Source of the DNA: Chelatococcus caeni
GTDB taxonomy: Bacteria > Pseudomonadota > Alphaproteobacteria > Rhizobiales > Beijerinckiaceae
Length of the DNA: 64,000 bases
Direction of reading: 5' to 3'
Assembly: GCF_014196925.1 (NCBI RefSeq)
Contig: NZ_JACIEN010000005.1
Span: 1 to 64,000, forward strand
Positions 42,430 through 51,692 of this stretch are shown here, piece after piece. How positions within the stretch are numbered: position 1 is the first letter of the stretch; the number at the start of each line of letters is the position of its first letter. Both the position numbers and the translations under genes were made by a program. The notes below the pieces were generated by a model, which was not told the DNA's origin, did not search any database, and was given only the letters and a program-made list of their open reading frames with translations.

Positions 42430-43710
42430 TTACTGTTTCTGGATCGCCTCGGCCTTCGCCTGCATCGTCGCGGCGACGGCCTTGGGGTCGAGGTCCTGGA
42501 TGATCATGCGCTGGGCCTCTTCCATGGCCATCTTGGCGAATTCGTTGTACTGGATCTCGAGCCCGGTCGGGATGCGGTCGACGCCTGCCTTGGCGGCCGC
42601 CTGGGCCGCCTCGACGAGCAGGTCGAAATGCGGCGTCTCGCCCTTGGCGCCCGAGACGTCGGCCCGCGGGCTCGGTGGCGTCGAGGCGGCCATGGTTGCG
42701 TATTTCGTCTGGAAGTCGTCCGAGGTCGCGAGGGCGATGAAGTCCCACACGAGCGCCTTGCGGTCGTCGGAGATCTCGCTCGCCATGCCGAGCACGTTGG
42801 ACGAGCCGCCGACCGGCGGATCGAAGGGCACCATGGCGAGCTTCAGCTTATCCTTGGCCGCCCCCTTCTGCATGATGGGATAGAGCCAGGGGCCGTCGAA
42901 CTTCATGGCGATCTTGCCGTCGGCGAAGAGCTGGCGCACCTCGCCCGCCGAGAGGTCGCGCGGCGTGAGGTTATCCTTCACCACCGCCTTCCAGCGGGTG
43001 AGGCCCTCGACCATCTCCGGCGTGTCGATGGTCACCTTGCCGTTGGCGTCGGTCCAGCGCCCGCCGGCATCGAGGACATAGTTCAGCATCTCGGAGAGAT
43101 ACTGCCCGCCGCCGCCCTTGGTCTCGTGGCCGGTGCCGAACTGGTCGAGGATGCCGTCGCCGTTGAGATCCTTCGTGGTCTTGCGGGCCGCGGCGATGAA
43201 CTCGTCCCAGGTCGTGGGAACGGCGAGCCCCTCCTTCTGCAAGAGCTCCTCGTTGTAGCCCATGACGTAGCCGAAATAGAGCATCATGATGCAGACGGTC
43301 TCGCCCTGCCATTCGCAGGTCTTCTGGCCGGCCCAGCCGTCGAGGTTGAGCTTCGCCTTCTCGATCCAGGGATCGAGGTTCTCCAGCCAGCCATTGTCGG
43401 CGAATTTCTGGAACTCGAAGGAGGCGAGATGGACGATATCCGGCGGCGAGCCGCCGGCGAACAGCGTCGTCATCGTATCCGAATAGGCGCCGCGCTCGAC
43501 CTTCGTCCACTCGATCTTGACGCCCGGGTGCTTCTCCTCGAAGGCCTTGATGAGTGCGCCCCACCAGTCGCCGACGCCACGCTCGTCCTTCTGCCAGGAG
43601 ACGAACCTCAGGGTCGTGTCGGCCGCGGCGGGGGCGATGGCGCCGGTCGCCAGAAGGGCGCCGGCCGCCGCGGCGAGGCCGAGGGCTTTCAGTCTCTTCG
43701 TCAGATGCAT
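42430..43710 (-). CDS. CUT1 sugar ABC transporter substrate-binding protein
   Basis: 426-aa periplasmic receptor of the extracellular-solute-binding family 1. Signal peptide ends ..IAPAAAD (about residue 31). The mature part begins TLRFVSWQKDERG, continues KHPGVKIEWTKVERG and FAGGSPPDIVHLASFEFQKF, and includes ADGKIAMKFDGPWLYP, all typical of maltose/multiple-sugar type receptors. First gene of the transport cluster, 33 bp after the dehydratase gene. The sugar is unknown; catabolic neighbours suggest an aldose or its acid. Confidence 0.94.
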   Translation of the reverse strand: MHLTKRLKALGLAAAAGALLATGAIAPAAADTTLRFVSWQKDERGVGDWWGALIKAFEEKHPGVKIEWTKVERGAYSDTMTTLFAGGSPPDIVHLASFEFQKFADNGWLENLDPWIEKAKLNLDGWAGQKTCEWQGETVCIMMLYFGYVMGYNEELLQKEGLAVPTTWDEFIAAARKTTKDLNGDGILDQFGTGHETKGGGGQYLSEMLNYVLDAGGRWTDANGKVTIDTPEMVEGLTRWKAVVKDNLTPRDLSAGEVRQLFADGKIAMKFDGPWLYPIMQKGAAKDKLKLAMVPFDPPVGGSSNVLGMASEISDDRKALVWDFIALATSDDFQTKYATMAASTPPSPRADVSGAKGETPHFDLLVEAAQAAAKAGVDRIPTGLEIQYNEFAKMAMEEAQRMIIQDLDPKAVAATMQAKAEAIQKQ

Positions 43711-43743
43711 GGCTTCCTCCCGTGGTCGCCTTGGGTCTGTTTC

Positions 43744-44910
43744 TTATGATCGCAACAGGTCGAGCGCCTCGCTTGACGGCTCGACGCCGAGCCCCGGCGC
43801 CGTCGGCAGGGTGTAGAACCCGTCCGCGCAGTCCATGTCGCCGGTGAGCAGGCGGCGGTTGGGCTCGAAGATGGAATGCTGGAACTCGTGGCAGTCGACG
43901 GCGGCGAGCGCCGCGCTCGCGTGCAGGCTCGCCGCGAGGAACAGCCCGATGCCGATGGTCGCGTGGGGAATGACCTTGAGGTGATGCGCCTCAGCATAGC
44001 CGCCGATGCGCATGAACTCGGTCACGCCGGTGTGGCCCATCTCCGGCTGGATGATGCCGCAGGCCCGGCGCTCGACGCGCGGCACGAGATCAAAGACCGT
44101 GCGCCACTCCTCGCCGGCCGCGATCGTCGTCGACACCTGCGCGGCGACGCGGGCGAGACCGGCGAGATCCTCCGTGTGCACCGGCGCCTCGGCGAACCAG
44201 AGGTCGTGCGGCTCCATGGCCCGGATGAGGCGGATCGCCTCCTCCGCCGTATGGGCCCAGTGCATGTCGCAGGCGATGCGCGCATCCGCGCCGAGGCGCT
44301 CGCGCAGCGTCGCCATTTCCGTCGCGAGCCCGTCGTCGGCGACCGGCGCGGCGAACTTGAACGATGAGAAGCCCTTCTCCTGCCAATGGGCGGCGAGGTC
44401 GGCCCGGGCGGCGCGCGTTCGCTCCGGCAGGCCGGAGACATAGGCCGGGATGCGCTCGCGCCGCTGGCCGCCGAGGAGCTTGACGAGGGGCAGGCCGGCG
44501 AGCTTGCCGGCAAGATCCCACAGCGCGATGTCGATGGCGGCGAGCGCATCGAGATAGAAGCCGCCGGTATAGCCGCGCACGCGCATGAGGTCGTAGAGGT
44601 CGTCGTGGATGACGGCCGCGTCGAGCGGGTCGCGCCCGACGACGAAGGGGCCGAGCAGGTCCTCCACCAGCGCCAGCACCGTGCCCGGCGCGACGATGCC
44701 GTAGGTCTCTCCCCAGCCGACGGCGCCGCCCGTCGTCTCGATGCGCAGGACGACACTGCGGTCGACCGTGGGATAGACCGTGCGATTGCCCTTGCGCACG
44801 ATGTAGCCGCGCGCATTCACTTCCTCCCCGGGCCGCAGCGCGCCGAGATAGGGCGTCTCCCGCGGCAGGGTGATGGTGTGGGCGGTGACGGACGCGACGC
44901 GCTCGGCCAT
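43744..44910 (-). CDS. mandelate racemase/enolase-superfamily sugar-acid dehydratase
   Basis: 388-aa enolase-superfamily enzyme. N-terminal capping domain (1-125) with ETYGIVAPGTVLALVEDL; barrel metal ligands are in ACDMHWAH, LWFAEAPVH and AAGEEW. The barrel also has FSSFKFAAP (Lys), QPEMGHTGVTEFMRI and IPHATIGIGL (catalytic His). The QPE in place of the commoner QPD at the His partner position is a variation. These fit an aldonate dehydratase forming a 2-keto-3-deoxy acid. Start ATG 44910 overlaps the upstream lyase stop (TGATG). Substrate identity is not resolvable. Confidence 0.87.
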   Translation of the reverse strand: MAERVASVTAHTITLPRETPYLGALRPGEEVNARGYIVRKGNRTVYPTVDRSVVLRIETTGGAVGWGETYGIVAPGTVLALVEDLLGPFVVGRDPLDAAVIHDDLYDLMRVRGYTGGFYLDALAAIDIALWDLAGKLAGLPLVKLLGGQRRERIPAYVSGLPERTRAARADLAAHWQEKGFSSFKFAAPVADDGLATEMATLRERLGADARIACDMHWAHTAEEAIRLIRAMEPHDLWFAEAPVHTEDLAGLARVAAQVSTTIAAGEEWRTVFDLVPRVERRACGIIQPEMGHTGVTEFMRIGGYAEAHHLKVIPHATIGIGLFLAASLHASAALAAVDCHEFQHSIFEPNRRLLTGDMDCADGFYTLPTAPGLGVEPSSEALDLLRS

Positions 44911-45839
44911 CAGCGTGCTCCCACGGCTTCGGCTGCCGCCGGCGGCATGACGGTGAGGAGATCCGCGACCTCGTCGAACCAGCCGTCGATATCGGCCGTG
45001 CTCCACGGGTCGAGCTCCGGCGTCGGCGCGCGCACCTCGGCGTTGTGGAGGACGCCGCGCCGGGTCAGCACGTGTTTCGTCAGGCGCATGCGATAGAGCG
45101 CCTGCAGGACGAGGAGCGGCAGGCTGCGCATGTAGAGGGTGCGGGCGCGGATGCGGTCCCCCGCCTGCCAGGCACGGTCGAGCGCCACGTGCAGGTCCGC
45201 GAGCTCCAGCGCCGGCATGGCGCCGCAGGCGCCGCGGGCATATTCGTCGAGGATGTAGCGCGCGCCGCCGCCACCGATGACACCAGCCAGATGCGCCGGC
45301 GCCTCGGCGAGGATCGCGGTGATGGCCGGACCGGAGGGCAGCGTCTCCTCCTTCACCCAGCGCACCGCCGGCACATCCCGCACGACCGCGAGGATCGTTC
45401 GCGGGTCGAGATCCGAGCCGCGCGGGGCCGGCGCATTCTGCAGGACGATCTCGAGGCCCGGCACCGCCTCGGCGACGCCGCGAAAGAAGGCGGTGACCGC
45501 CTCGCGGTCCGCGCCGATGCCCCGCGGCGCCTGGATCATCACGCTGCCGACGCCGGCAGCCAGCGCATCCCGGCAATGGGCGATCGTCTCTTCGAGCGAA
45601 GCCGCGCTCGCCCCCGCGACGACCGGGACCTGCCCTGCAACCGCATCGACGACAACGGCGAGGAGGCGCCGCCGCTCCTCGCCGGAGAGGCTCTCCACCT
45701 CGCTGGCGAAGCCCGGGAAGACGACCCCATCAACCCCGCTCCCGAGCGCGAAGGCGACGAGGCGACGCATGGCCGCTTCGTCGATGGCGCCATCAGGCCG
45801 GAACGGCGTCGGCAGGACAGGCAGGATACCCCTCAGCAC
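44910..45839 (-). CDS. DHDPS/NAL-family aldolase or dehydratase
   Basis: 309-aa class I aldolase-fold enzyme. Schiff-base Lys163 lies in RWVKEETLPSG, and GVDGVVFPGFASEVESLS is the usual N-terminal active loop. The catalytic Tyr expected in LYNxP is Gln134 here (VLQNAPAPRG), a substitution that separates this branch from true DHDPS. In this locus it would cleave or dehydrate a 2-keto-3-deoxy sugar acid. A GTG at 45839 with an AAGGGAGTGA ribosome site is the start. It is first in the minus-strand operon and divergent from dgoK. Confidence 0.87.
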   Translation of the reverse strand: MLRGILPVLPTPFRPDGAIDEAAMRRLVAFALGSGVDGVVFPGFASEVESLSGEERRRLLAVVVDAVAGQVPVVAGASAASLEETIAHCRDALAAGVGSVMIQAPRGIGADREAVTAFFRGVAEAVPGLEIVLQNAPAPRGSDLDPRTILAVVRDVPAVRWVKEETLPSGPAITAILAEAPAHLAGVIGGGGARYILDEYARGACGAMPALELADLHVALDRAWQAGDRIRARTLYMRSLPLLVLQALYRMRLTKHVLTRRGVLHNAEVRAPTPELDPWSTADIDGWFDEVADLLTVMPPAAAEAVGAR

Positions 45840-45947
45840 AGCGTCACTCCCTTTTGATCCATATATTGGATCATGTGTTGCTTATTGTGGATCATATGTC
45901 CGGGTGCTAAGCAGTGTCAACCGAGAGAGATGGGAGGAGGTCCTGGA
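45840..45947. promoter_or_regulatory. divergent catabolic promoter with palindromic operator
   Basis: The 108-bp region between the lyase and dgoK genes is AT-rich for this genome. It holds a perfect inverted repeat TGATCCA-TATAT-TGGATCA (45855-45873) and a third half site TGGATCA at 45888-45894, on a consistent orientation. This would suit a GntR- or IclR-type regulator acting on both operons. The IclR-SMP-30 fusion in the same locus is the most obvious candidate. Confidence 0.6.
45855..45873. promoter_or_regulatory. perfect 19-bp palindromic operator
   Basis: TGATCCA-TATAT-TGGATCA, seven-base arms around a five-base AT spacer, located just upstream of the lyase ribosome site, so binding would block its transcription. 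Regulator identity is inferred from locus only. Confidence 0.6.
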
Positions 45948-46889
45948 ATGAGCGCTGACGCAGCGAAACGTGGGCCGAAGGGCGTGCCCGACGTCGTCCT
46001 CGATTGGGGGCCGGCGAATTTCCGCGCCCTGCTGATCGGCCCGGACGGCCGGGCGAGCGAGCAGATCGACACGCCGGAGGGCATCCAGTCTGTGGCGGAC
46101 GGCGATTTCTCCGGGCTCCTTGCGCGCACGCTCACACCGTGGCGGCAACGACGCGGCCCCTTGTCCATCGTCGCCGCCGGCATGATCGGCAGCCGCAACG
46201 GCTGGTTGGAGATGCCCTACGTGCCGACGCCGGCGAGCCCGGCGGATCTCGCGGCCGCGGCACGGCGCCTCGAACTCGAAGGGGGCGACACCGTCACTTT
46301 CCTGCCCGGGCTCACCCATCGGGCGGCCCGGCCCTATCCGGATGTGATGCGGGGCGAGGAGACACAGCTCGTCGGCTTCGGCCTCGGGCGGGACATCACC
46401 GTCGTCCTGCCGGGCACCCATGCCAAATGGGCGCGCATCGCCGGCGGGCGCATCGAACGGTTCCAGACCTTCGTGACCGGCGAGATCTTTTCGACGCTGT
46501 CGCGCCACTCCTTCCTCGCCAAGGTCGCGGCACCGCCCGACGCCCCCGACCGGGAGGCCTTCGCACGCGGCCTTGCCGCTGCGCGCGACACCGATCCTAG
46601 CGCCGGCGCGTTGCTGACCCGCCTCTTTTCCGTCCGCACCGGATGGCTCGCCGGAAAAATCGCGCCGGGCGCGATGATCGACTATCTCTCCGGCCTCGTC
46701 ATCGGCTGGGAATTCGTCGAGGCCGAGCGCGGCGGCTGGTGCAAGGCCGGCGACACGGTCGCCGTCGTCGGTGACGACGAGCTCGTCGCCCTCTATTGCC
46801 GCGCCGCCGAAGCGAGCGGGCTTGCTGTCGTCACGGGGCCCGAGGACGCCGCCGTGCGCGGGGCGCTCGCCATCGCCGCGCTTGTGTGA
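45948..46889 (+). CDS. dgoK: 2-dehydro-3-deoxygalactonokinase
   Basis: 313-aa kinase phosphorylating 2-dehydro-3-deoxygalactonate in the DeLey-Doudoroff pathway. Family landmarks: VVLDWGPANFRALLI near the N-terminus, SIVAAGMIGSRNGWLEMPYVPTP split over one segment, FLPGLTH, MRGEETQLVG and VLPGTHAKWARI. The family also shows FVTGEIFSTLSRHSFL and late DTVAVVGDDELVALY. ATG 45948 is preceded by GGGAGGAGG. It is divergent from the lyase operon and ends one base before the permease stop, convergently. No DgoA aldolase gene is in the window; the next step could be encoded elsewhere. Confidence 0.9.
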   Translation: MSADAAKRGPKGVPDVVLDWGPANFRALLIGPDGRASEQIDTPEGIQSVADGDFSGLLARTLTPWRQRRGPLSIVAAGMIGSRNGWLEMPYVPTPASPADLAAAARRLELEGGDTVTFLPGLTHRAARPYPDVMRGEETQLVGFGLGRDITVVLPGTHAKWARIAGGRIERFQTFVTGEIFSTLSRHSFLAKVAAPPDAPDREAFARGLAAARDTDPSAGALLTRLFSVRTGWLAGKIAPGAMIDYLSGLVIGWEFVEAERGGWCKAGDTVAVVGDDELVALYCRAAEASGLAVVTGPEDAAVRGALAIAALV

Positions 46890-46890
46890 T

Positions 46891-47859
46891 CTAGCCGCGG
46901 CCCGGCCGGCGCCCGCCCGACAAGGCGATGACGGCGATGATGATGAGGCCGGTGAGGATGAGGCGGACGCCGGCCCCGACGCCGAAGGTGTTGAGCATGG
47001 TCACGAGCAGGTAGAGAAACAGCGACGCGCCCCAGATGCCCGGCACGTTGGAGAAGCCGCCGGCGACCGAGGTGCCGCCGATGACGACGACCGCAATGGA
47101 GGCGAGCAGGAACTCCTCGCCCATGTTGAGCGAGGCCCCGCCTGAGAAGCCGGCGAGCAGCGCCCCGCAGAAGCTCGCGAAGACGGCGCTGAGGACATAG
47201 GTGGCGAAACGCACGCGCGCGACGCGGATGCCGGCGAGCCCCGCCGCCCGCGCATTCTGCCCGATGGCGAGCACCGAGCGGCCGTAGACCGTGCGGCGCA
47301 GCACGAGCGCCATCGCCGCCGCGACCAGGATGGCGATGATGGCGAGGATCGGCACGCCGAGAACGCGCCCGGTCGCCAGCTCCGCGAACACGGGTGGCGG
47401 CTTGATGCGCAGGCCGCGGCCATAGGCGATGGCGGTCGACTGCACGAGGAAGCTCGCCGACAGCGTCGCGATGATGGGCGGGATGGAGAGGATGCGGATC
47501 AGCGCGAAATTGAAGCAGCCGATGGCGAGCCCGACGGCGGCGACGGCGGCGAGCCCCGGCACGATCATCGCGTTGCTGCCGTCCATCACCTTCATGGCCA
47601 CGGCCCCGACGAGCGCGATATTGGCGGGGATCGACAGGTCGACATTGCCGGGTCCCGTCGTGATGACGAACATCTGGCCGATGCCGACGATGACGTAGAA
47701 GGTGGCGAAGGTGAGCGCCGCCGTCAGCACGTCGCCGCCGCCCTTGCCGCTGGTGAAGGCGATCGTCGCGAGGAAGATGAGGCCCGCGCCGACGAAGGAC
47801 CACAGCCAGGGCCGCTCAGCGGACCAGTCGGCGAGGCGGGAGAAGGCGCTTTGCCGCAT
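46891..47859 (-). CDS. CUT2 (ribose-type) sugar ABC transporter permease
   Basis: 322-aa RbsC-like permease with about 8-10 helices. FVITTGPGNVDLSIPANIAL and GASLNMGEEFLLASIAVVVIGGTSVAGGFS are the family-typical regions. Start overlaps the stop of the upstream permease. It forms a heterodimer with that second permease, an arrangement common in alphaproteobacterial ribose-type systems. Confidence 0.94.
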   Translation of the reverse strand: MRQSAFSRLADWSAERPWLWSFVGAGLIFLATIAFTSGKGGGDVLTAALTFATFYVIVGIGQMFVITTGPGNVDLSIPANIALVGAVAMKVMDGSNAMIVPGLAAVAAVGLAIGCFNFALIRILSIPPIIATLSASFLVQSTAIAYGRGLRIKPPPVFAELATGRVLGVPILAIIAILVAAAMALVLRRTVYGRSVLAIGQNARAAGLAGIRVARVRFATYVLSAVFASFCGALLAGFSGGASLNMGEEFLLASIAVVVIGGTSVAGGFSNVPGIWGASLFLYLLVTMLNTFGVGAGVRLILTGLIIIAVIALSGGRRPGRG

Positions 47860-48800
47860 CAGCGCCTCCGCTCGAGCCGGTTGACGAGGGCGCGCAGAGC
47901 GAGGACGACGATGAGGATGGCGCCCTGGGCGCCGATCTGCCAGTCGGGCGAGATGCGCAAGAAGGAGAGGAGCGAGCCCGCGAGCGTCAGCGTCATGGCG
48001 CCGAGGACCGCGCCGACGGGCGAGACGCGCCCGCCGACGAACTCGCCGCCGCCGAGGATGACGCCGGCGATGGACAGGAGCGTGTAGCGGATGGCGATGT
48101 TGGCGTCCGCCGAGGTGGTGAGGCCGACGAGCGACAGGCCGCTGAGGACGCCGAAGAAGCCGGCGAGCGCGAACATCGTCACCTTGGTGCGCAGCAGCGA
48201 CCAGCCGGCCCGCGCCACCGCCACCGGATTGCCGCCCGCCCCGCGCAGGATCGCCCCCCAGGCCGAGCGCATGAGGCCGACATGGACGACGAGCGCCAGG
48301 GCGGCGCTGACGAGGATGGCGAACGGCACCAGGGGCGTCCTGACCTTCACGAGCGCCGCGAGCCAGGCCGGCGCGCTGCCGCCCGGCGAAGGCAGGAGCA
48401 GCACCGAGCAGCCCAGCCAGAAGAAGGACATGCCGAGCGTGACCACGATCGACGGCAGGTTGCGCAGGTGGATCAACGCGCCGACGAGCGCATAGACGAC
48501 GACCGCGCCGAGGAGCACCGCGACGCCGAGGAGCGGCGTCGCATTGAGCCAGGTGGCGCCGACGCAGGCGACGAAGCTGACGAAGGCGCCGATGGAGAGA
48601 TCGAGGTCGTTGACCGTGATGACGCAGAGCTGCGCGATGGTCGCGAAGGCGATCGGCATCGCGAGGTTCAGCATCAGGTTGAAGCCGAAATAGCTGATGG
48701 CCCGCGGCTGCACGAACCAGATGGCGACGAGGAGCGCCGCGAGCGACAGGGCCGGCAGCGCCGCCCTGACGAGGCGCGGCGAAGGCATCAGAACGTTCAT
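47859..48800 (-). CDS. CUT2 sugar ABC transporter permease
   Basis: 313-aa RbsC-like permease. [25 protein letters not shown] and [21 protein letters not shown] are the characteristic segments. ATG 48800 overlaps the stop of the ATPase gene by 4 bp. It lies between the ATPase and the partner permease in a four-gene transport operon. Confidence 0.94.
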   Translation of the reverse strand: MNVLMPSPRLVRAALPALSLAALLVAIWFVQPRAISYFGFNLMLNLAMPIAFATIAQLCVITVNDLDLSIGAFVSFVACVGATWLNATPLLGVAVLLGAVVVYALVGALIHLRNLPSIVVTLGMSFFWLGCSVLLLPSPGGSAPAWLAALVKVRTPLVPFAILVSAALALVVHVGLMRSAWGAILRGAGGNPVAVARAGWSLLRTKVTMFALAGFFGVLSGLSLVGLTTSADANIAIRYTLLSIAGVILGGGEFVGGRVSPVGAVLGAMTLTLAGSLLSFLRISPDWQIGAQGAILIVVLALRALVNRLERRR

Positions 48801-50269
48801 GCCGCCTCCTCGGCGAAGGAGGACTGCAGCACCCGCTCCTCGGTGATCTCGTCGGCGGCGAGCTCGGCGACGATGACGCCGGCGCGGAAGACGTAGACGC
48901 GGTCGCAGTGACGCAATTCGTCGAACTCCGTCGTGTACCAGAGGAAGGTGCGCCCGCGCGCCGCCTCCGCCCGGATCATGCCGTAGACCTCCTGCTTGGT
49001 GCCGACATCGACACCGCGCATGGGATCGTCCATCAGCACGATGCCGGCATCGGAGGCGAGCGCCCGCGCGAACAGCGCCTTCTGCTGGTTGCCGCCGGAG
49101 AGCGAGAGGATGCCGTTGCCCATGTCGGGCGTGCGGATGGCGATGCGCTGGCGCCATTCCTCGGCCATGCGCACCTCGGCCGCAGGATCGATGAGCCCGA
49201 ACCGGCGCAGGCCCCCGAGGGACCGGACCGTGATATTCTCCGCGATGCTCCACAGCGGGAACACGCCGTCCGACTGGCGGTCGCCGGCGACGAAGGCGAC
49301 CGCGCCGGCAACGCGCGCGTGCGGCTCGCGCCCCTGAGCCGCGGCATTGATGCGCACGAGAAGATCGGTCTGGCCATGGCCGGCAAGGCCGGCGAGGCCG
49401 ACGATCTCACCCTGGCGCGCGCGAAGGCTCCGCTCGTCCGCCTGCCGCGCGGGACGCGCCTCGACCACGATCTCGCCCGCCGGCTGCGCCGCCGCCGCCC
49501 GCTTCGCATCCTCCTGCGCCGCGACGGAGCCCATGGCGGCGACGAGGCTCTCGCGTGTGAAGGCTTCGGCCGGGCGGGTCTCGACGACGCGTCCGTCCTT
49601 CATGACGACGACGCGGTCGCTGGTCGCGAGGATCTCGCCGAGCAGGTGCGAGATGAGGATGACGCTGCCGCCCCGGGCGACGAAGCGGCGCACGAAGGCC
49701 ATGAGCTGCTCGGCCACCACCTGATCGAGCGAGGAGGTCGGCTCGTCGAGGATGACGAGGCGCAGCGGCTCGTCGGTGACAAGGAAGGCGCGGGCGATCT
49801 CCACCATCTGCCGGCGGGCGATGGAAAGGTCCGCCACCACGTCCGCCGGGTCGATGCCGTGGCGCGGGAAGATGTCGTCGAGCATGGCCGCCATGGCCGC
49901 GCCGGCGCGCTTTCGCCAGCCGAAGCCCCGGAAGGCGCGGTGCATGACGCGGGCGTTCTCGGCCACCGTCAGGTTGGGGCAGAGCGACAGCTCCTGGAAG
50001 ACGCAGACGACGCCGTGCGCCCGGGCCGCGGCCACGCCGGCGCTCGCGGTGATGTCGTCGCCCGCGACCACGAGCCGGCCCTCGTCGGCGGCGAGCGTGC
50101 CGGCCAGCACCTGCATCAATGTCGACTTGCCGGCGCCGTTGTGGCCGACGAGGCCGAGGCACTCGCCCGCGCGCACGTCGAGATCGACGCCGGCGAGCGC
50201 GCGCACGGCGCCGAAACTCTTGCGCACGCCCTCGAGCTGCACGATGGCGGAGGCGGACGGAGCGTCCAT
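48797..50269 (-). CDS. CUT2 sugar ABC transporter ATP-binding protein (RbsA type)
   Basis: 490-aa protein with two tandem ATPase domains. The first has Walker [11 protein letters not shown], Walker [13 protein letters not shown] and a diverged signature [15 protein letters not shown]. The second has the degenerate P-loop [11 protein letters not shown] usual in RbsA proteins, signature [15 protein letters not shown] and Walker [15 protein letters not shown]. The start at 50269 is the best fit for the N-terminal ATPase; upstream frame is shadow. A strong hairpin precedes it. Confidence 0.94.
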   Translation of the reverse strand: MDAPSASAIVQLEGVRKSFGAVRALAGVDLDVRAGECLGLVGHNGAGKSTLMQVLAGTLAADEGRLVVAGDDITASAGVAAARAHGVVCVFQELSLCPNLTVAENARVMHRAFRGFGWRKRAGAAMAAMLDDIFPRHGIDPADVVADLSIARRQMVEIARAFLVTDEPLRLVILDEPTSSLDQVVAEQLMAFVRRFVARGGSVILISHLLGEILATSDRVVVMKDGRVVETRPAEAFTRESLVAAMGSVAAQEDAKRAAAAQPAGEIVVEARPARQADERSLRARQGEIVGLAGLAGHGQTDLLVRINAAAQGREPHARVAGAVAFVAGDRQSDGVFPLWSIAENITVRSLGGLRRFGLIDPAAEVRMAEEWRQRIAIRTPDMGNGILSLSGGNQQKALFARALASDAGIVLMDDPMRGVDVGTKQEVYGMIRAEAARGRTFLWYTTEFDELRHCDRVYVFRAGVIVAELAADEITEERVLQSSFAEEAA

Positions 50270-50306
50270 GGACCTGTCCCGTTCGATGCCAGCGGGAGAG
50301 ACGGGA

Positions 50307-50335
50307 AGCCGCCCGGCGTTGTCCGCCGGGCGGCT
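50307..50335 (-). terminator. strong hairpin downstream of the CUT2 binding-protein gene
   Basis: AGCCGCCCGGCG (50307-50318), loop TTGTC, CGCCGGGCGGCT (50324-50335): a 12-bp perfect stem between the binding protein and the ATPase genes. Without a T-run it probably stabilises the upstream message or attenuates read-through, the same arrangement as after the other binding-protein gene (42387-42409). Confidence 0.65.
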
Positions 50336-50354
50336 CCGATCCGGCCTGTTGGGT

Positions 50355-51365
50355 CTACTTGCCGGCGACGACGGCCTTGGCCTCGTCGAGCGTGTATTCC
50401 TTGTTGGCGACGCCACCCGGCTCGGTCGCCTCCAGGGACGCCTCGAGATTGTCCTGGTCGATGCGCAGGAAGGGCACGACGAGGTCCTTCGGCACGTCCT
50501 GGCCGTCGAGGATCTGCTGCGCCACCCAGAAGGCGAGCGTCGAGACACCCGGCGCGATGGAGACCGACATGGTCTCGTAGCCGTTCGCGTCCTTTTGCTC
50601 CTTCCACCACGTCAGCTCGTCGTGGCGGTTGCCCATGATGATGATCGGCGTCGGGCGCCCGGCCGCCTTGAAGGCCTCGGCCGCGCCGTAGCCGTCGCCG
50701 CCCTGGGTCACGACGGCGGCGATCTCAGGCAGGCTCGGCAGGATGCCGGCCACCGCCTTCTGCGCCACGGTCTGCGCCCAGTCGCCGTTGACCGAGCCGG
50801 CGATCTTGAACTTCGGATGCTTGCCGACGCCCGCGACGATGCCCGAGTGGATTTCCTCGTCCACCGAGACGCCGGCGAGGCCGCGGATCTCGAGCAGGTT
50901 GCCGCCGTCGGGCAGGAGCCCGGCGAGATAGTCGAGCTGATCCGAGCCCATCTTCTTGAAATCGACCGCGATGCGCCAGGCGCACGGCTCGGTGACGATG
51001 CCGTCGAAGGACACGACCGTGATGCCGGCGTCGCACGCCTCCTTCACCGCGCCGTTGAGCGCCGTGGGCGAGGCCGCGTTGACGACGATGGCGTCGTAGC
51101 CCTGCAGGATGAGGTTCTGGATCTGCGCCGCCTGCTCCGTCGCCTGGTTCTCGGCGGTGGTGAAGGCGTCCGCGGCCGCCACCACCTTGTCGGCCACGGC
51201 CTGGGAGGTGACCTTCTGCCAGCTCTTCAGCATGGCCTGACGCCAGGAATTGCCGGCGTAGTTGTTGGACAGGGCGATCTTCTTGTCCGCCGTATCGGCG
51301 AGGGCCTGCGGCGCGGCGAGAAGCCCGAGCGCGGCCGAGGCAAGCAGCAACCTTGCGATGTTCAT
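50355..51365 (-). CDS. CUT2 sugar ABC transporter substrate-binding protein
   Basis: 336-aa periplasmic receptor of the RbsB type. Signal peptide ends ..APQALAD (about residue 24). Family features are [33 protein letters not shown] and the late [17 protein letters not shown]. It is the first gene of the CUT2 operon; a hairpin separates it from the ATPase. Ligand unknown; the neighbouring catabolic genes suggest a sugar of the same pathway. Confidence 0.94.
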   Translation of the reverse strand: MNIARLLLASAALGLLAAPQALADTADKKIALSNNYAGNSWRQAMLKSWQKVTSQAVADKVVAAADAFTTAENQATEQAAQIQNLILQGYDAIVVNAASPTALNGAVKEACDAGITVVSFDGIVTEPCAWRIAVDFKKMGSDQLDYLAGLLPDGGNLLEIRGLAGVSVDEEIHSGIVAGVGKHPKFKIAGSVNGDWAQTVAQKAVAGILPSLPEIAAVVTQGGDGYGAAEAFKAAGRPTPIIIMGNRHDELTWWKEQKDANGYETMSVSIAPGVSTLAFWVAQQILDGQDVPKDLVVPFLRIDQDNLEASLEATEPGGVANKEYTLDEAKAVVAGK

Positions 51366-51692
51366 CGTTTCACTCCCCTTGACGTGACGCCCCGTTCATC
51401 GGGGTCTTTGGCCGCGCGGCAAGCGCCCGCGATCTAACCGATTTATGCCAGCGACGTAACCAGCGGTTGCAGAGGCTGTCAACTCGCTGCTGCCCAACGA
51501 TAAGGGCCGGCTCCGGCCAGCCAAGCTCACCACGCGGGCAGGGACCGCGCAAGACACTCCTTCGGAGCACCCTCAGGTGCGGCGTCGCACATTGCACCGG
51601 CGTCGCCTCTTGACGAAAGCGAGCCGGCGCGATTCCAGTGATGTGGCTGCTGCGCCGCTGATCCGGCACCGTCCTGTCGATGAGGCCCGTCG
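51366..51692. promoter_or_regulatory. intergenic region with possible CUT2 operon operator
   Basis: A 327-bp divergent gap without a recognised gene. Near 51436-51468 it shows two TAACC half sites, the second part of a palindrome AACC-AGC-GGTT at 51458-51468, about 100 bp upstream of the binding-protein start. This might be a LacI-type operator of the transport operon. The amidotransferase start has GAGG upstream. Nothing else was seen. Confidence 0.35.
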
